Shown here piece by piece: positions 1-10,676 of a DNA stretch of 64,000 nucleotides (positions are counted from its first letter, which is position 1; the number at the start of each line of letters is the position of its first letter). The stretch is from Mermis nigrescens (Eukaryota; Nematoda; Enoplea; Mermithida; Mermithidae): positions 1,031,342 through 1,095,341 of the forward strand of contig JAVLUZ010000583.1 in assembly GCA_036768485.1 (NCBI GenBank), written 5' to 3'. The translations under genes were made by a program, and so were the position numbers. Below the pieces are notes generated by a model. The model was not told the origin of the DNA. It saw only the letters and a list, made by a program, of their open reading frames with translations, and searched no databases.

Positions 1-494
1 ACAGGGCCACTTTTCTTATTTCGAGTTCTCTTTCTGAGAAAATGAGGTTGGTCCGAAGAAATACGAGATAAACACTTGTGCGTAAATTCGATATAAGAAT
101 AAACATACCTTATCGGACATACAGTACACTTCTTTACTAGTTGATCTATTTTTTCTCGTTATTTTGACCCTTCTCATGATTTTCCCTGGCCGAATATTTA
201 CCCCGCGACTTTATCTACGTGTGCTGGTTCAAAAAAGGTCAAAAGTTGCCCCTAACACGAAGCCGCGTAGTTTTTATTAAGTGAACGACGTACAAAATAT
301 ACATAGGTACTAAGGAGGGCCATTATCTTCCAATGTGGCCTTGACTGCCGGGCGAAAAATAGCCGAAAAATCGGGGCGACGACCAGCTACTTACCGTATA
401 AGAATAAGAAGATTAAATAAAAGAAGAACACGGTCGTTTTGGTGCGACAAAAACGGTGCAGTATTGGTCGGGATAATCACATTTTTGACCAAAT

Positions 495-711
495 GTGCTG
501 TGCACTCAAGTACGCCATAATAGTCGAGTCAATGGAAAAAATAACGGATCCAATGGAGTGGAGAAACGACCCAAGAAAACCTTGATTATTATTCGATCTT
601 CTTCTTGTTGTTGTCGCATGGACAACAACAAAATTGACGATATGGTGCGCGTCTTGAAAAATAATGCATATTTTGTGCGAGTCGCGAAAAGTTCTTTCAT
701 TATTTTGCAGG
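495..711 (+). CDS. Possible exon of unknown gene
   Basis: An open frame runs to a donor-like site (TTGCAG then gtactc) at 711. From the ATG at 619 it would read MDNNKIDDMVRVLKNNAYFV and onward. The segment at about 190-290 also has coding-like codons in another frame. No domain is recognised and no convincing acceptor is seen, so this may be part of a gene cut by the window edge or chance openness. Confidence 0.2.
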
Positions 712-892
712 TACTCGACTCGACTAAGTGCGAAAATAAGTATTGCACTTGGGTTCAAATTCAATGGCTGGACTCAATAACTTTTTGAGATAAATAAAAT
801 TAGGAACCAAACCTAAAAATGACTGATTATTTGAATCTGTACTTTTTAAAAGATGTAGAAATTTCAAGAAATTAAATTGCACTCCCAACCAT

Positions 893-1640
893 AGGTGTAA
901 AAGCATGGCCAATCTGGAGGTCAGCCGGTCTGTGGCTTAGGAAGAGGGATTGAAATTTATGCTTTTCTAGGCAAAAATGACCTCAAACACTGACATAAAT
1001 GCTAAAATAGCGTTAAAACCACGTCATTCCACAGTTACTGGTCATGTTCAAGCACATTTGAAGAACAATTTCAATTTTCAACCCTATTTGGCCTTCATTT
1101 TGTCTCATTTTTCTCAGAAGATTTCCCATCACCCCCATTATTAGGGTCTATACCACAGATGCACAGAATGGCCGATCTGTGGGGGATCAGTGGGCCTAAG
1201 GAATGGTCAAAACTTGAGCTTTCTTTAGACCGAGATGATCCTCAAAAAGTGTATGAGCGCTAAAATTAAAACTTGCTTATTACGCAGTTTCCAGTCAATT
1301 GAGCACTTTTAAAGAAAATTTTTAATTTTCATCCATTTTTAGCTTTCATTTTGCTTCGCGGGATTTTTTTTAAAATAATTTCTTTCAAAGTTTATCTCTG
1401 GGAGTCAAAAATTGAACTTTTTTGGGCCAAAATGACCTCAAAAAGTGACAAACGCGCTAAATTAGCGTTAAAACTACATTATTATACTGTTTATGTTTAA
1501 TTTGAAGCACTTTCGAAGAAAATTTTCAATTTTCATCCGTTTTTAGCCTCCATTTTGCCTCATTTTTCACCACAAAATTCTCCATTTTCCCATTCTGGGG
1601 TGAGGGTCAGAACCCCCAGCCCCACGTGCATGTTTAGTCT
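893..1640 (+). repeat. Two adjacent R1-family repeats
   Basis: Two diverged copies lie head to tail (about 893-1160 and 1157-1640). The R1 consensus starts near TGCACAGCATGGCCGATC, carries GGTCAGCCGGTCT, and ends near CCCCACGTGCATGTCT, about 270 bp in all. Short imperfect complementary ends (tgcac...gtgca) suggest a small non-autonomous DNA element. Confidence 0.7.
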
Positions 1641-1865
1641 TGAAGCCCAACCCTCCTTCATCCATGTCTAGTATAGAACTCCTGAACCCTCTGTGCATGT
1701 CTGCTCACAACAATTCGCAGTTTTCTTAATATTAGCAAGCTTCTTTATCTATATGTAAAGTTGGAACGAATTTAAATGCTTTTTGTGGCCCGAAAACATA
1801 AACATGCAGAGCCAAAGGAAGGGATAAGGGAAAATTTCTCTATACGCGCAAAAGCCATAAAAATA

Positions 1866-1921
1866 TGATAAACAGACTTCCTCTAAACAATGCAAAAATC
1901 GAAGTATATTCTGCGGCCTAT
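1866..1921 (+). repeat. Fragment of the 22 kb MITE terminal repeat
   Basis: The segment ending AAATCGAAGTATATTCTGCG closely matches the inner end of the left terminal inverted repeat of the MITE at 22043-22834, including the preceding gataaa...cttcctctaa stretch. It is a solo, degraded piece of the same family. Confidence 0.6.
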
Positions 1922-3012
1922 GCGCGTACTGTGTTCTGTATCACATTGTATTCTATTATATTGTATTATAATATTGTATTATCTTCGCATATACGTGTGC
2001 TGTGTGGTTCAGGCTTCGTTGGCAAATTTTTTAAATTATGTGTTGCATCTTCAGACAGATGAAAAATCAGCTGAAATCGTCATAGTAAAAGTTGCAAGAT
2101 GCATTTTCAAAAACGTCATTTTTCGAATTTATCCTTACTTAAATCAGCTTACAAATCATTCATCTAAATTTCCCATTGATTTTCAAGTATTTAATCTGTA
2201 AAATGTACTCAAACGACGTTAGATGATTAACCAAAATAAACGAGTTATCGTCAATGGGCGGGCAATCCATACGAAGAACGCAAAGCCCTTTTAATCCAGA
2301 CAAGCATAGTCTAGACTCTAGGCCGGTCTGCGGGATGAGAGTCTGATAGATTTGTCAAAATTATGGAAAATTAGTCAAAATTTGTAAAAATATTACGATT
2401 TTGCTGAAAGTACAAAATTTTTTCAGGAAAAACCCCTCAATCCTGAAGCATCTCAGGCCCGTATAAGATTCGGCGAAGAAGGGTACCCGACATGCACTAT
2501 AGTCTGATTCATTAAACTTTGAGGTTTTCTCTTGAATTTAAATCGGATTAATCATGCTACAAAAGTGGTTTAAAATCATGTTGCAGTAATGCGGCTTAAG
2601 AATGGCACAACTTTCTCCATAACTCAGTGTACTGTAGAATACTACAAGTATTGTGTCAGTTTAAGGCACTTTTGTAGGCACTTTAATTTTTTTCAAAAAC
2701 CTCAAAGCTGAATGAAACGGACTATAGTTTATATCTCGTAAAATTCGTCGGGATAGCTTGCAAAAACCGCATTTTTCGACGTTTTTCGTCATTCTATATC
2801 CATTGGATCAAAAAATCTAAATTTTTCGGAAAAATTTGTCTCACTAAAAAGTGTCGTTTTTTGGTCACCCTTGAGCTAAAATTATAGAAGATACTTCCCA
2901 GCTACGGCTAAGGGCCGGAATTTTGGCGATTTCACGTCTAAGACATTCAGTTTTTCCATCTTTTAGTGCATTACCTTACCTTTCAACATTTTTTCGCTTA
3001 AGAGCGGTCGCC
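1922..3012. other. Non-coding, no gene seen
   Basis: AT-rich DNA with short open frames only. Nothing here shows splice-flanked coding character. Confidence 0.5.
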
Positions 3013-3288
3013 TCTCCCCACCACACGTGAGCTTGGGGGAAGGGTTGGAGGGTATGCACCCCTAGAACTTCGAATACCCCCCAGAAACCAAAATACTCCC
3101 CAGAATTCAATTTTTAAAAATGTTTGTTTGTTTTTTTCGCAATTTTTATGCCAATGGATATTGCTCGATGAGAAACGTTGAAAAATAGTGTTTGTTAGCT
3201 ATACCACCACTTTTAAGACCATTTTTTGACCTTTGGAAAATCTTGCATCCCCCAGAATTTTGGTGCTGCCCACTTATGCTCGTCGCAT
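3013..3288 (-). repeat. R2-family repeat, inverted copy
   Basis: Reverse complement of the elements at 14634-14896 and 57368-57640. Shared blocks include the gggtgcataccccc box, caccatttttcgacgtttctca, ggtcaaaaaatggtctta and gtgggcagcaccaaaattct. The ends carry an imperfect inverted motif around ACATGGGC, suggesting a MITE-like element. Confidence 0.7.
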
Positions 3289-3392
3289 TTCCCCTAAATA
3301 CGGCCCTGCATATACCTATGCTAATATAATTTTGTATTTTTCGTCGCTTATAAAATTTTTCGACATAAAAATAACAAAAATAAAACAAATGA

Positions 3393-3818
3393 TCAGAATT
3401 CATCGTCCTCGTTTTCGTCAACGCCCGCCAAACGAACTTGATCAGTGTTTACGTAAGTTCTGCACGCGGCGGCGCGCGATTCGCCGAAAATTCGTTTCGC
3501 AGCGGTCGCCGCGTCGGTCGTTGCCAAAAAATCGGTCAAGCTCGAATTGGATTTCGTACAAATTTTGTGAGTCGCTTGTTGAGCGATTTCGTAGCCGCTC
3601 TGTTGAACGTCGGCCGTTTTTCCGCGGAATTTGGCAAAAATTTTGGGCAGCGAGCGCAAGAAGGCTATCCTAAAATTTTCGTTCATACCGGCGTACAGAA
3701 CGGGGTTCCAGAAAGTCGACGTCATCGCTATGACGTGAAACGACAGTCCGTACAAATAAGGCTGACGTCCGATAAACGACGGAAGGGAATCGTAATCGAA
3801 TAATATATTGTAAAGAAC
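3393..3818 (-). CDS. GPCR exon 4 (TM7 and C-tail)
   Basis: Acceptor catgattcag, then VLYNILFDYDSLPS, TM7 with NPVLYAGMNENFR, and a Ser/Thr-rich tail ending DENEDDEF and a stop at 3393-3395. Confidence 0.88.
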   Translation of the reverse strand, partial: VLYNILFDYDSLPSFIGRQPYLYGLSFHVIAMTSTFWNPVLYAGMNENFRIAFLRSLPKIFAKFRGKTADVQQSGYEIAQQATHKICTKSNSSLTDFLATTDAATAAKRIFGESRAAACRTYVNTDQVRLAGVDENEDDEF

Positions 3819-6800
3819 CTGAATCATGAAAAAGAAAAAGAAAATTTAAAAAATAAATAAAAGAACAATGATAAAAATAAAAAAATCAATAAATCAATTA
3901 GTAAATTACAATATATTGTAAGGAACCTGCGAATTACTAAAAAGAAACAAAAAAATAAACTAAATCAATAAATGACAAATGAATGATAATTAAAATGGAA
4001 AAATTAATGGATGAATAAATAAAGTACAACGTATTGTAAAGAATATGCGAATTATCAAAAAAGAAACTAAAAAATAAAGAAAGAAGAAATAAATAATAAC
4101 TGAAAAATTAATTTATAAATAAATTAAAAACGGCGATAATTATGAGACAAGTGTAATGTTAATTTATTTCGGAAAGTTTTCCTTTCGAATAATCAATAAT
4201 GCCGTTAAGCTTCAAGACATCGATTCCTGTTATTTTGAGGGCTTGAGAAAATCAATTGACATGGCAGCCAATAAAATGCAGACTTTTTAAAACTCGTTAA
4301 AAACAATTTTTGTTTTGAACATTCTGATTAGGGGATTCAAAAAAGATATAAAAAAGTTATTAATGGCATAATCTGATTAAAATCGATTAGCATAAAAATT
4401 CGATTTCGTATGAAAAATAGCAAATACCCTACAAGTAAGACTTTGTTAAGGATAGCTAAGAAGAGAAATAAATTAAATAGTCTTCGTACGTGATGAAAAT
4501 CCTATTTTAGCACAAAAGTTACGAAAATGCGAAGAACTCGCTTAAAAGCCAGTCTGTTCGTACTGCTTAATGCTAAGTTGTCATTTATGTAATCAAATAT
4601 TCAAAATATCAAACTAAAAACGAACTGAAAGAGTAGCTTAAAATGTCATCTTAGGCATCAGATTGAAACGAGTCCAACTAAAAATCTATAAATCAAATAT
4701 TGAGAGACACTTTAGCTCAAGAGTCTGGAACATGTATGTTATTGACTCCATGTCTCATAAAAGAACGAATTATTGAAGTGTGGAAAACTTACGAATCGAA
4801 AAACTAAGCTAAAGTGCAGAATGAACGAAATAACTAATTTTTATAATCAAAAATGTTATGTCAAAAATTAGATTATTCTAACCATTATAGACGCTAATGA
4901 AATATCTCTACATAAAATCTCCTCTAAATGTCCTTTCTCTTATTAAATCCTCAATTTTTGCCTTTTTGGCAAAAACTTCGGCAGATTAGGTCCCTGGAAT
5001 TACATGGCATTTTTTTTGAGATTTATGCTGGTTTTACAAAACCCCGCCCCCAGGATACGGCTGTTGCCCAGGCATGATACTAGTACGTTTTCTGAGAGGA
5101 ACTAGCGATCTAATTTTTGGTTAAAGATGCAAAAACTTAAGCGAAAGGCTGCCAAAAATCCATTTTAGTGCATGACGGGGAAAGGCAGATGAATTCTCAA
5201 ACCTGCATAAGTAATAGCGTAAATGAAGCAATTAAAGGAAAAAATGACGTAAAAATAATAAATCTAACTCGCCTGCGGCAACCGGCAAACCACAAATAAG
5301 AATACCATGCAAATTAGCATGTTCGTAGTTCGTTTGCGGCGCAGCACGCGATGATGGTGCTTCTGTTTTAGCTTCCCACTCACGTTCAAAATTAAATTTC
5401 GTCTTGAGCTACTCGAGTTCAATTGGTTGCAAACGTTGGCGTAACAAAAGCCGATGATGAGCAAGGGTAGCAAAAATTGCACAACAAGCACAACCGTGCC
5501 GTACAATTTACGATCCTTCTCAGGCTCCCAATGTTCGTTGCAAAATACGCCGCACGGATATTTCTGATCCTGATGCGAGTGATTGGACGAATTCAACCTA
5601 AATAAGTCACCTTGGTTGAAAAGATTTTCGATGGTCGACAAAACGAATTAGCATAGGACGAGAACGATAAGGGGAAAAGTGGAAAAGCAAAAATGGAAAA
5701 TGAAAAAGAAGTGGGAGAAAATGTAACTAAATTGAGTAATAGCGGGAAAAGTATAAAATGATAAGAAATATAATGGATAAAAAGTATAAAATATAAAATC
5801 TTGAGGATTTGAGATTCATGCAACAACTCGTCAATTGGAAATAATCAGGCATTAAATTCTCGAAAAGCATATGCGACTTTTTTATCATAGTTAATCATAT
5901 TTTTGTCATTAGGTGATTAGAACACAACGCGATGCGTTGGAGTGAATATGAATCTTTGAGCATACCAGCCTGGCTCCTCTGCTTGTTCGAAAGTGAACAT
6001 GCGGGATTTTATAGCCATAGGCACGCCAGTTGAAATCGCAATTGACCAAATGCCAACGATCATCACAGCAGCTTGTCTAATGGACAACGACGGCCAGGAC
6101 GGGTGAACGATAAGAATGTATCTACAAGATTAATATAGTACAAATGTTTTGAATATACTTTTAGGTTTATATATATGAAGAAAAATAAATAACAGACGGA
6201 TAATGCTCCCGTCCTATCCAAACATAGGAATTCTGGGGGAGAGTAAGATTTCAAAATGCCTCTTTTGGGCCCAAAAATAGTGGGTACGCGTCAAAAAATT
6301 GTTTTTGGCGTTTCTGACGTTGCTCTATCTTTCTCAAGCATAAAAACACTGAACAAAATTTAAAAAAAGCCGAACGAATTGAACAAAATATAGTCACTGA
6401 CACTTTTGAGCAAATAGATAGCTAAAAACGTTTAACGAAGCAGCATTTTAACGAATTTTTAATAAATTTTGGGAAACTTACGAAAAAACGCAAATTCAGG
6501 GGGCGGGATGTAAAAATTTCTGGTTGATGATAAAAATTTTTCTGTAGGGTGGTCCTATTAAATCTCTCTAATCGGGAGTAAAACTTACAAGGAACTACAA
6601 TAACGCAAATGCAATTCATCACGTAATCACTGACAAGTTAGTATTGACGGTTTATGCAGAAAAGACCAGAAATGCATTGGGGGAGCTTCAGGACCTAGAC
6701 TCCTCAGAATAGAAAAATGGAAAAATTTTCTTCGGCATACCAAATTAAATAAACCAAAAATGAGTAAAAACCAAAAATATTCATCAAATCTGCTTGAAAC

Positions 6801-7536
6801 TGATCAAAAACTGTGGATTAATATAATTTCAAGGCTATTTAAGCATTAGTATCAGTTTTTGATGTTATTTTGGCCCAAAATCGCATGCTAACTCAATCCT
6901 TCACTAAGACCGTCTATGCTGAGCATCTTTGCCTCAGACTCGATAAATTTCGGTCCTGCCGCCATTTCGTGAGAATCAGCGACGAGATATCACCATGGAT
7001 GTGCAGCAATCAAATTCTGAGAGGGTCTTATATGGCAAAATCGCCAAAAAAGCACCAAAAATTCAATTCTGTGGTTAATCGATTTTGGGGTCTTTCGAAT
7101 TCTGGAGGGTCCAGACTTCCCCTGCCCCCATGCTCACGCGAGGTTTTAACCTGTCGACGGCGATGGCGGCCAAGGTAAACGTACTGACGCATATGCTCGT
7201 GCCCTGCAGTAGCGGGAACACGCTGCACATGACCGGGCCAAACAACCAATTTTTGACCATGGTCGTAATGGGCGTGATGGGCAACGAAGTCGAGCAGACG
7301 AGCGAGTCCGAGATGCTCAGATTGACGATGAAAATGTTACGCACCGAGTGCAACGACCGTTGGCGCCAAACGGCCAAAATCACCAGCGAATTGCCGAAAA
7401 CGCCGCAGGCGAAAATAGCGACGTACAAGCAGCCGAAGACGATTCGGGCGGGCCAACGGGCCGTCGCGTCGCCGGAAATCATTAACGAAAACGAAATGGC
7501 GTCGACGCAACTCGAATTATTGCTTTTGGCTTCCAT
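3393..7536 (-). CDS. Neuropeptide Y/F/RYamide-type GPCR (four exons, complete)
   Basis: A rhodopsin-family receptor predicted to signal at the plasma membrane in response to a peptide ligand. Spliced exons, in coding order: 7536-7151, 6121-5966, 5597-5273 and 3818-3393, giving about 430 residues. TM1 holds GNSLVILAVW; TM2 holds NLSISDSLVC followed by LPITP. The TM3 segment CSVFPLLQG...IAVDR joins across intron 1 to give DRY-ILIVHP. The TM3 and ECL2 cysteines for the usual disulfide are present (YPCGVFC). A basic loop RRKRTTNM precedes TM6, and TM7 carries NPVLYAGMNENFR. The SLPxTP and LQG...DRY motifs and the NPxxY-xxMNENFR end fit the NPY/NPF/RYamide group rather than tachykinin receptors, but the exact subtype is inferred. 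TM6 reads CRLP where the family normally has CWLP. Intron 3 appears to use a GC donor. N-glycosylation motifs (NNSS, NSSNHS) are visible. All exon phases agree. Confidence 0.88.
3800..4085 (-). repeat. Triplicated exon-4 acceptor region
   Basis: The first ~20 bases of GPCR exon 4 and its upstream splice acceptor recur at about 3907-3965 and 4026-4080, at a period near 115 bp. Each copy is followed by the same aaagaaa...aataaa tract. The middle copy keeps an AG at the matching site; the outer copy has lost it. Confidence 0.65.
4086..5272. other. GPCR intron 3 remainder
   Basis: AT-rich intronic DNA with no further coding segment recognised on either strand. Confidence 0.5.
5273..5597 (-). CDS. 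GPCR exon 3 (ECL2, TM5, ICL3, TM6)
   Basis: Acceptor ttatttag, with G completing Trp, then the ECL2 cysteines, TM5 (VVQFLLPLLIIGFCYANV), basic ICL3 and TM6. It ends CCGCAG|gcgagt. Only this GC donor gives the phase 0 needed by exon 4; the nearby GT three bases on would break the frame. Confidence 0.82.
5966..6121 (-). CDS. GPCR exon 2 (DRY to ECL2)
   Basis: Acceptor cttgtag, then A completing Arg, then YILIVHPSWPSLSIRQAAVM and TM4. It ends ...EEPG plus TG|gtatgc in phase 2. It has no long ATG frame of its own and is identified by phase and family match. Confidence 0.85.
6230..6430 (+). repeat. R3-family repeat
   Basis: Member of a third family recognised by gcgtcaaaaaattgtttttg, gtttctgacgttgctctatc, a ...cataaaaac... 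box and gaacaaaatatagtca. Related copies lie at 52640, 54655, 55605, 56433, 57110 and, inverted, at 60755. Confidence 0.6.
6657..6935 (-). repeat. R1-family repeat, inverted, in GPCR intron 1
   Basis: Reverse-orientation R1 copy, from ccagaaatgcattgggggag to gtctatgctgagcatc. Confidence 0.6.
7151..7536 (-). CDS. GPCR exon 1 (N-terminus to TM3)
   Basis: Starts at ATG 7536 (MEAKSNNSS) and runs through TM1, TM2 and TM3 to GTCGACAG|gttaaa. It ends in phase 2 inside the Arg of DRY. The donor side of the intron is immediately occupied by R2-like repeat sequence (7029-7145). Confidence 0.88.
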
Positions 7537-8785
7537 TCACAATCTTGGCTCAAATCTATGGATGATTTTGAGACGAATTGAGACTTCAAGCGCTTTTCAA
7601 TCGCATTAAGTGCTCGCTTTTATTCATCGCAAATGCTGAAATAGCCGTAAGTACCATAAATAATGAAGCGTTATTCTAATTACATGAGCGTCCGATGTTT
7701 TAGGTTAGATTCAAATTCTAACATACGGCTTTGGTAAGGATAAGTTGGATAATCGGTAATAAATCATAGCATACATGTAAGACGGGGTTGGGGAATCCCC
7801 CACCCTAAGTTGGACGTCCCCATCCTGCCCCAGATTCAGAAAATTTTTGACCCCCCACCCCGCCAATTTTTGGCGAAAACTTGCGTTCCTCGGCTATTTT
7901 TACATTTTTTGTCATATTTGGCCGAAAATGGGAGTCATTCACCCCATCCTCTCCCCCTAAATGACCCAGAACCCTGACCCGAAATTTCGAGCAGTTACGT
8001 GTATGACCATGGATGCACAGCGAGACTGGTCTAGGATTTCTTCAACCCGGCCTACAGAAGAGATCAGTCGGAGGCGAAAAAAACCAAAGATTTTAGTTTT
8101 TCAAATTAAGATGGCATCATAAGAAAAAAACGTAAAATTCAGAACGATACAAACGATTGATAAAAAGCTTGATATTTATACGTTGCCAATTACTTATTTA
8201 TTCTTCATTTTAATTCGTTTCAATCATTTTTAAATAACTTAGCTTTATTCAAGGTCCATCCAACCTCCCTGTAAAAAAATTTTCTCATGAGAATTTTTCC
8301 TTCTCTCTCGATTCCTTTCAATGCTGACCGCTTAGCTGCTGATAAAATAAGCTTTTGCATGTAAATCCATTTCAGGTGTTTAAAATAAATAATAATCGTT
8401 ACTAATAAAAAATATATAAGTAAATAAATAGATATATAAATAAATTAAAAATATAAATACAAAAACAGATTTGTAGATGGGCAGATAAATAAACATTATT
8501 AATTAAATAATTCAATAAATAAAAATAAAAATTAAAATGGATTAATAAAAAAATCATAACAAAATATATAAGCAAATAAAGAAATCAATATATGAATTGA
8601 TTACTCAAACGTCTTGCCTTAGGCCGCCGATTAAACAGAGTCCTGCATTTTAATGATTAAAGTTAACAAAAAAGGGCGCACAACGTAATTAAAGACGCGC
8701 GAGAAGCAAAACAAGAAAACCGGTAGAAAATTTGACAAGTAAATTGGGCGATAAAAACGAAGCAAAAAATAAGCTTCTTCTCCAG
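7537..8785. other. GPCR upstream region
   Basis: 5' flank of the GPCR gene; its promoter should lie here but no defined motif was identified. A C-rich degraded R1/R2-like stretch occupies about 7780-8030, and simple AT-rich aataaataaa sequence about 8395-8600. Confidence 0.4.
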
Positions 8786-8825
8786 CCGATTCGCAAGAAT
8801 AGCACGAGATCGAGATGAAGCTTTG
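8786..8825 (+). CDS. Candidate exon of unknown basic coiled-coil gene
   Basis: Flanked by a strong acceptor (cttcttctccag) and a strong donor (TTTG|gtaagtgg). The phase 2 to 0 frame reads RFARIARDRDEAL, which joins in phase to the exon at 9235. The product is not recognised. Confidence 0.4.
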
Positions 8826-9234
8826 GTAAGTGGAAGTAATGCTCTGCGGGCGCCATTATTTGAAATCGTTGGCTCATGTGGTATTTTTACGACAGGTAAA
8901 CAATGAGTAATTTTTAATGACGTCGTACGGCCTTTGTGCAAAATCTTTTTTTTGGGACTGATGCGATAATTTTCCTATAGATTCTTCTGGAAAAAACTAA
9001 ATCGCCTCGCTGTAAGCAATATGATAATAGATTTTGTGCTCGTTTGAAGCGTCCATTCATTCAGTTCGGTGAATGAGGCAACGTGAAGTTTAAAAAAGAA
9101 AAATGAATAGTTTCTCATTCAAGTCACGTACGTGAATTTAGTAAACAGAATGAATTAGAAAAACTAAAAAAGCTTTTCTTTTGCCTTTTTTACACTAAGA
9201 AGATCTAAAACAAACTTTTGTGGCGCAATCGCAG

Positions 9235-9289
9235 GCCTTGGACTATTTTAGTACAATGTTAACATCTGAGCTCAGTTTAGCTAGCCAAG
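9235..9289 (+). CDS. Candidate exon of unknown basic coiled-coil gene
   Basis: Acceptor caatcgcag and donor CAAG|gtgaat. It reads ALDYFSTMLTSELSLASQ in phase 0 to 1. The phase 1 end fits the exon at 17580 (completing Asp), giving a continuous helical stretch ...LASQ-D-LREASMRLQDT. An exon in the 8.3 kb gap cannot be excluded. Confidence 0.4.
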
Positions 9290-9368
9290 GTGAATATAAT
9301 CAATGCTTGGATGAATAAGGTCTCGATACTCGTAACTCATTTTGAATGGAAAATTTAAGTCGCTTTAA

Positions 9369-9685
9369 CACATGCACTTGGGGGATTCGGAAGTATTTGG
9401 AAGACCCCAGAATAGAAAAATCAGAAATTTTTTGAGGAACGTATGGCAAAATAAAGGCCAGAAATTGACGAAAATTAAAAATTTTTCCGCAAAAATGTTG
9501 TAACTGCTAAATGGCGTAAAACGACGTTTATATACAATTTCTGGTCATTTCAAGCACTTTTACAGAAAATTGTTCATTTTCATCTAACTTTGACCTCTGC
9601 TTTATTTTTCCAAAAATTTCAAATTTTAATCCTAAGGGAAGTTCCAGATCTCCTCCAAACCCCCGTGCTTGTCTAGCCTTGATCC
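9369..9685. repeat. Chimeric head-to-head R1 element
   Basis: The left half (from tgcacttgggggattcgg) matches inverted R1. The right half (from gtttatatacaatttctggtc to ccccgtgcttgtctag) matches direct R1. Both outer ends are therefore the same R1 terminus facing outward, a palindromic composite. Confidence 0.55.
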
Positions 9686-10611
9686 TGCAATAAGCGGGCT
9701 TAATTAAAATCTCATGTGCTATGTTTCAGATAAAATTCAAAAAGATAATTATTCTCACAGAATAAACCAAGTGTTTTTTATGTCAGGTTGTGCGTTTCAA
9801 ATATTTGACAACAAATAATACAATAATGAATTACAACTAAGCGCAGGGATGAATAATATTCGTTTATTTAGTTTAGCGATTCTTGTTTAGGCTACCAGCT
9901 TATCTAAGTCGCACACTGATGCACGTAAGCAGTGTTCCCAACCTCCAGCTGTGAAAAAACTTAAAACTCAAAACTTGCCAAAAATCTCAAAAACGCAAGT
10001 CAACAGTTTAAATATTATAAAAAACTTTAAGTAATTTTTAAACGCGGAAATTTCCGCTTTCAGCAGACATTTAGCTATTCGAATCTCGATTTAGGTAGGC
10101 TAGCAACTAAAAGCATTGCGAATAAATGTTAGTTTTTCTAAATCGGCACTGAACTCAAACTATCCAGTCCTCGATTTTCGGGGAAAAAATGCGTTTTTCA
10201 ATCGTTTTTAGGTGTCTTTGGCCGTTTTTGGTGAAAAAGCATCTAAAATTTCAAAAAATAAAAACTCAGTTTCAGTGAAAAATCTCGAAATCTGGAGGAA
10301 AAATCCCAGAAACATTTACGAAAAAAGAACTAAAAAACTCAGAACTAAAAAACTCAAGTTCTGAGAAAGAACACTCGGTTGGCGGTTGACAACATTGTAC
10401 ATAAGCGAATGTTATTGTAACATTCAGAAGAAAATGCAGTTTCAATCTAACCTAAACTTGTTTACACGCGCAATAAGGCGAGACTTTATAAGCAAACATA
10501 TTTCGTCAGCGAGTAATTTTCTGGTCAAATTTAGTCAAAAATGGCCAAATATAATTTAGCCTCAGGCATTCGCGGTAAACACTCGCACTTATTGCGGCAA
10601 ACATCGCAAAA

Positions 10612-10676
10612 ATAATCACCATTATGAATTTTCATCAAGAGCAAATCACCATTATGAATTTTCATCAAGAGCAAAA
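10612..10676 (+). repeat. 29-bp tandem duplication
   Basis: The unit aatcaccattatgaatttt...catcaagagc is present twice in immediate succession and nearly identical, so it is recent. Confidence 0.85.

Noticed and set aside
3233..3803. Plus-strand ORFs over 3233-3673 and 3438-3803
   Set aside because: They are antisense shadows of GPCR exon 4, which has TM7 and NPxxY on the minus strand.
7085..7609. 174-codon plus-strand ORF
   Set aside because: Antisense to GPCR exon 1; the minus strand carries clear TM1-TM3 motifs.
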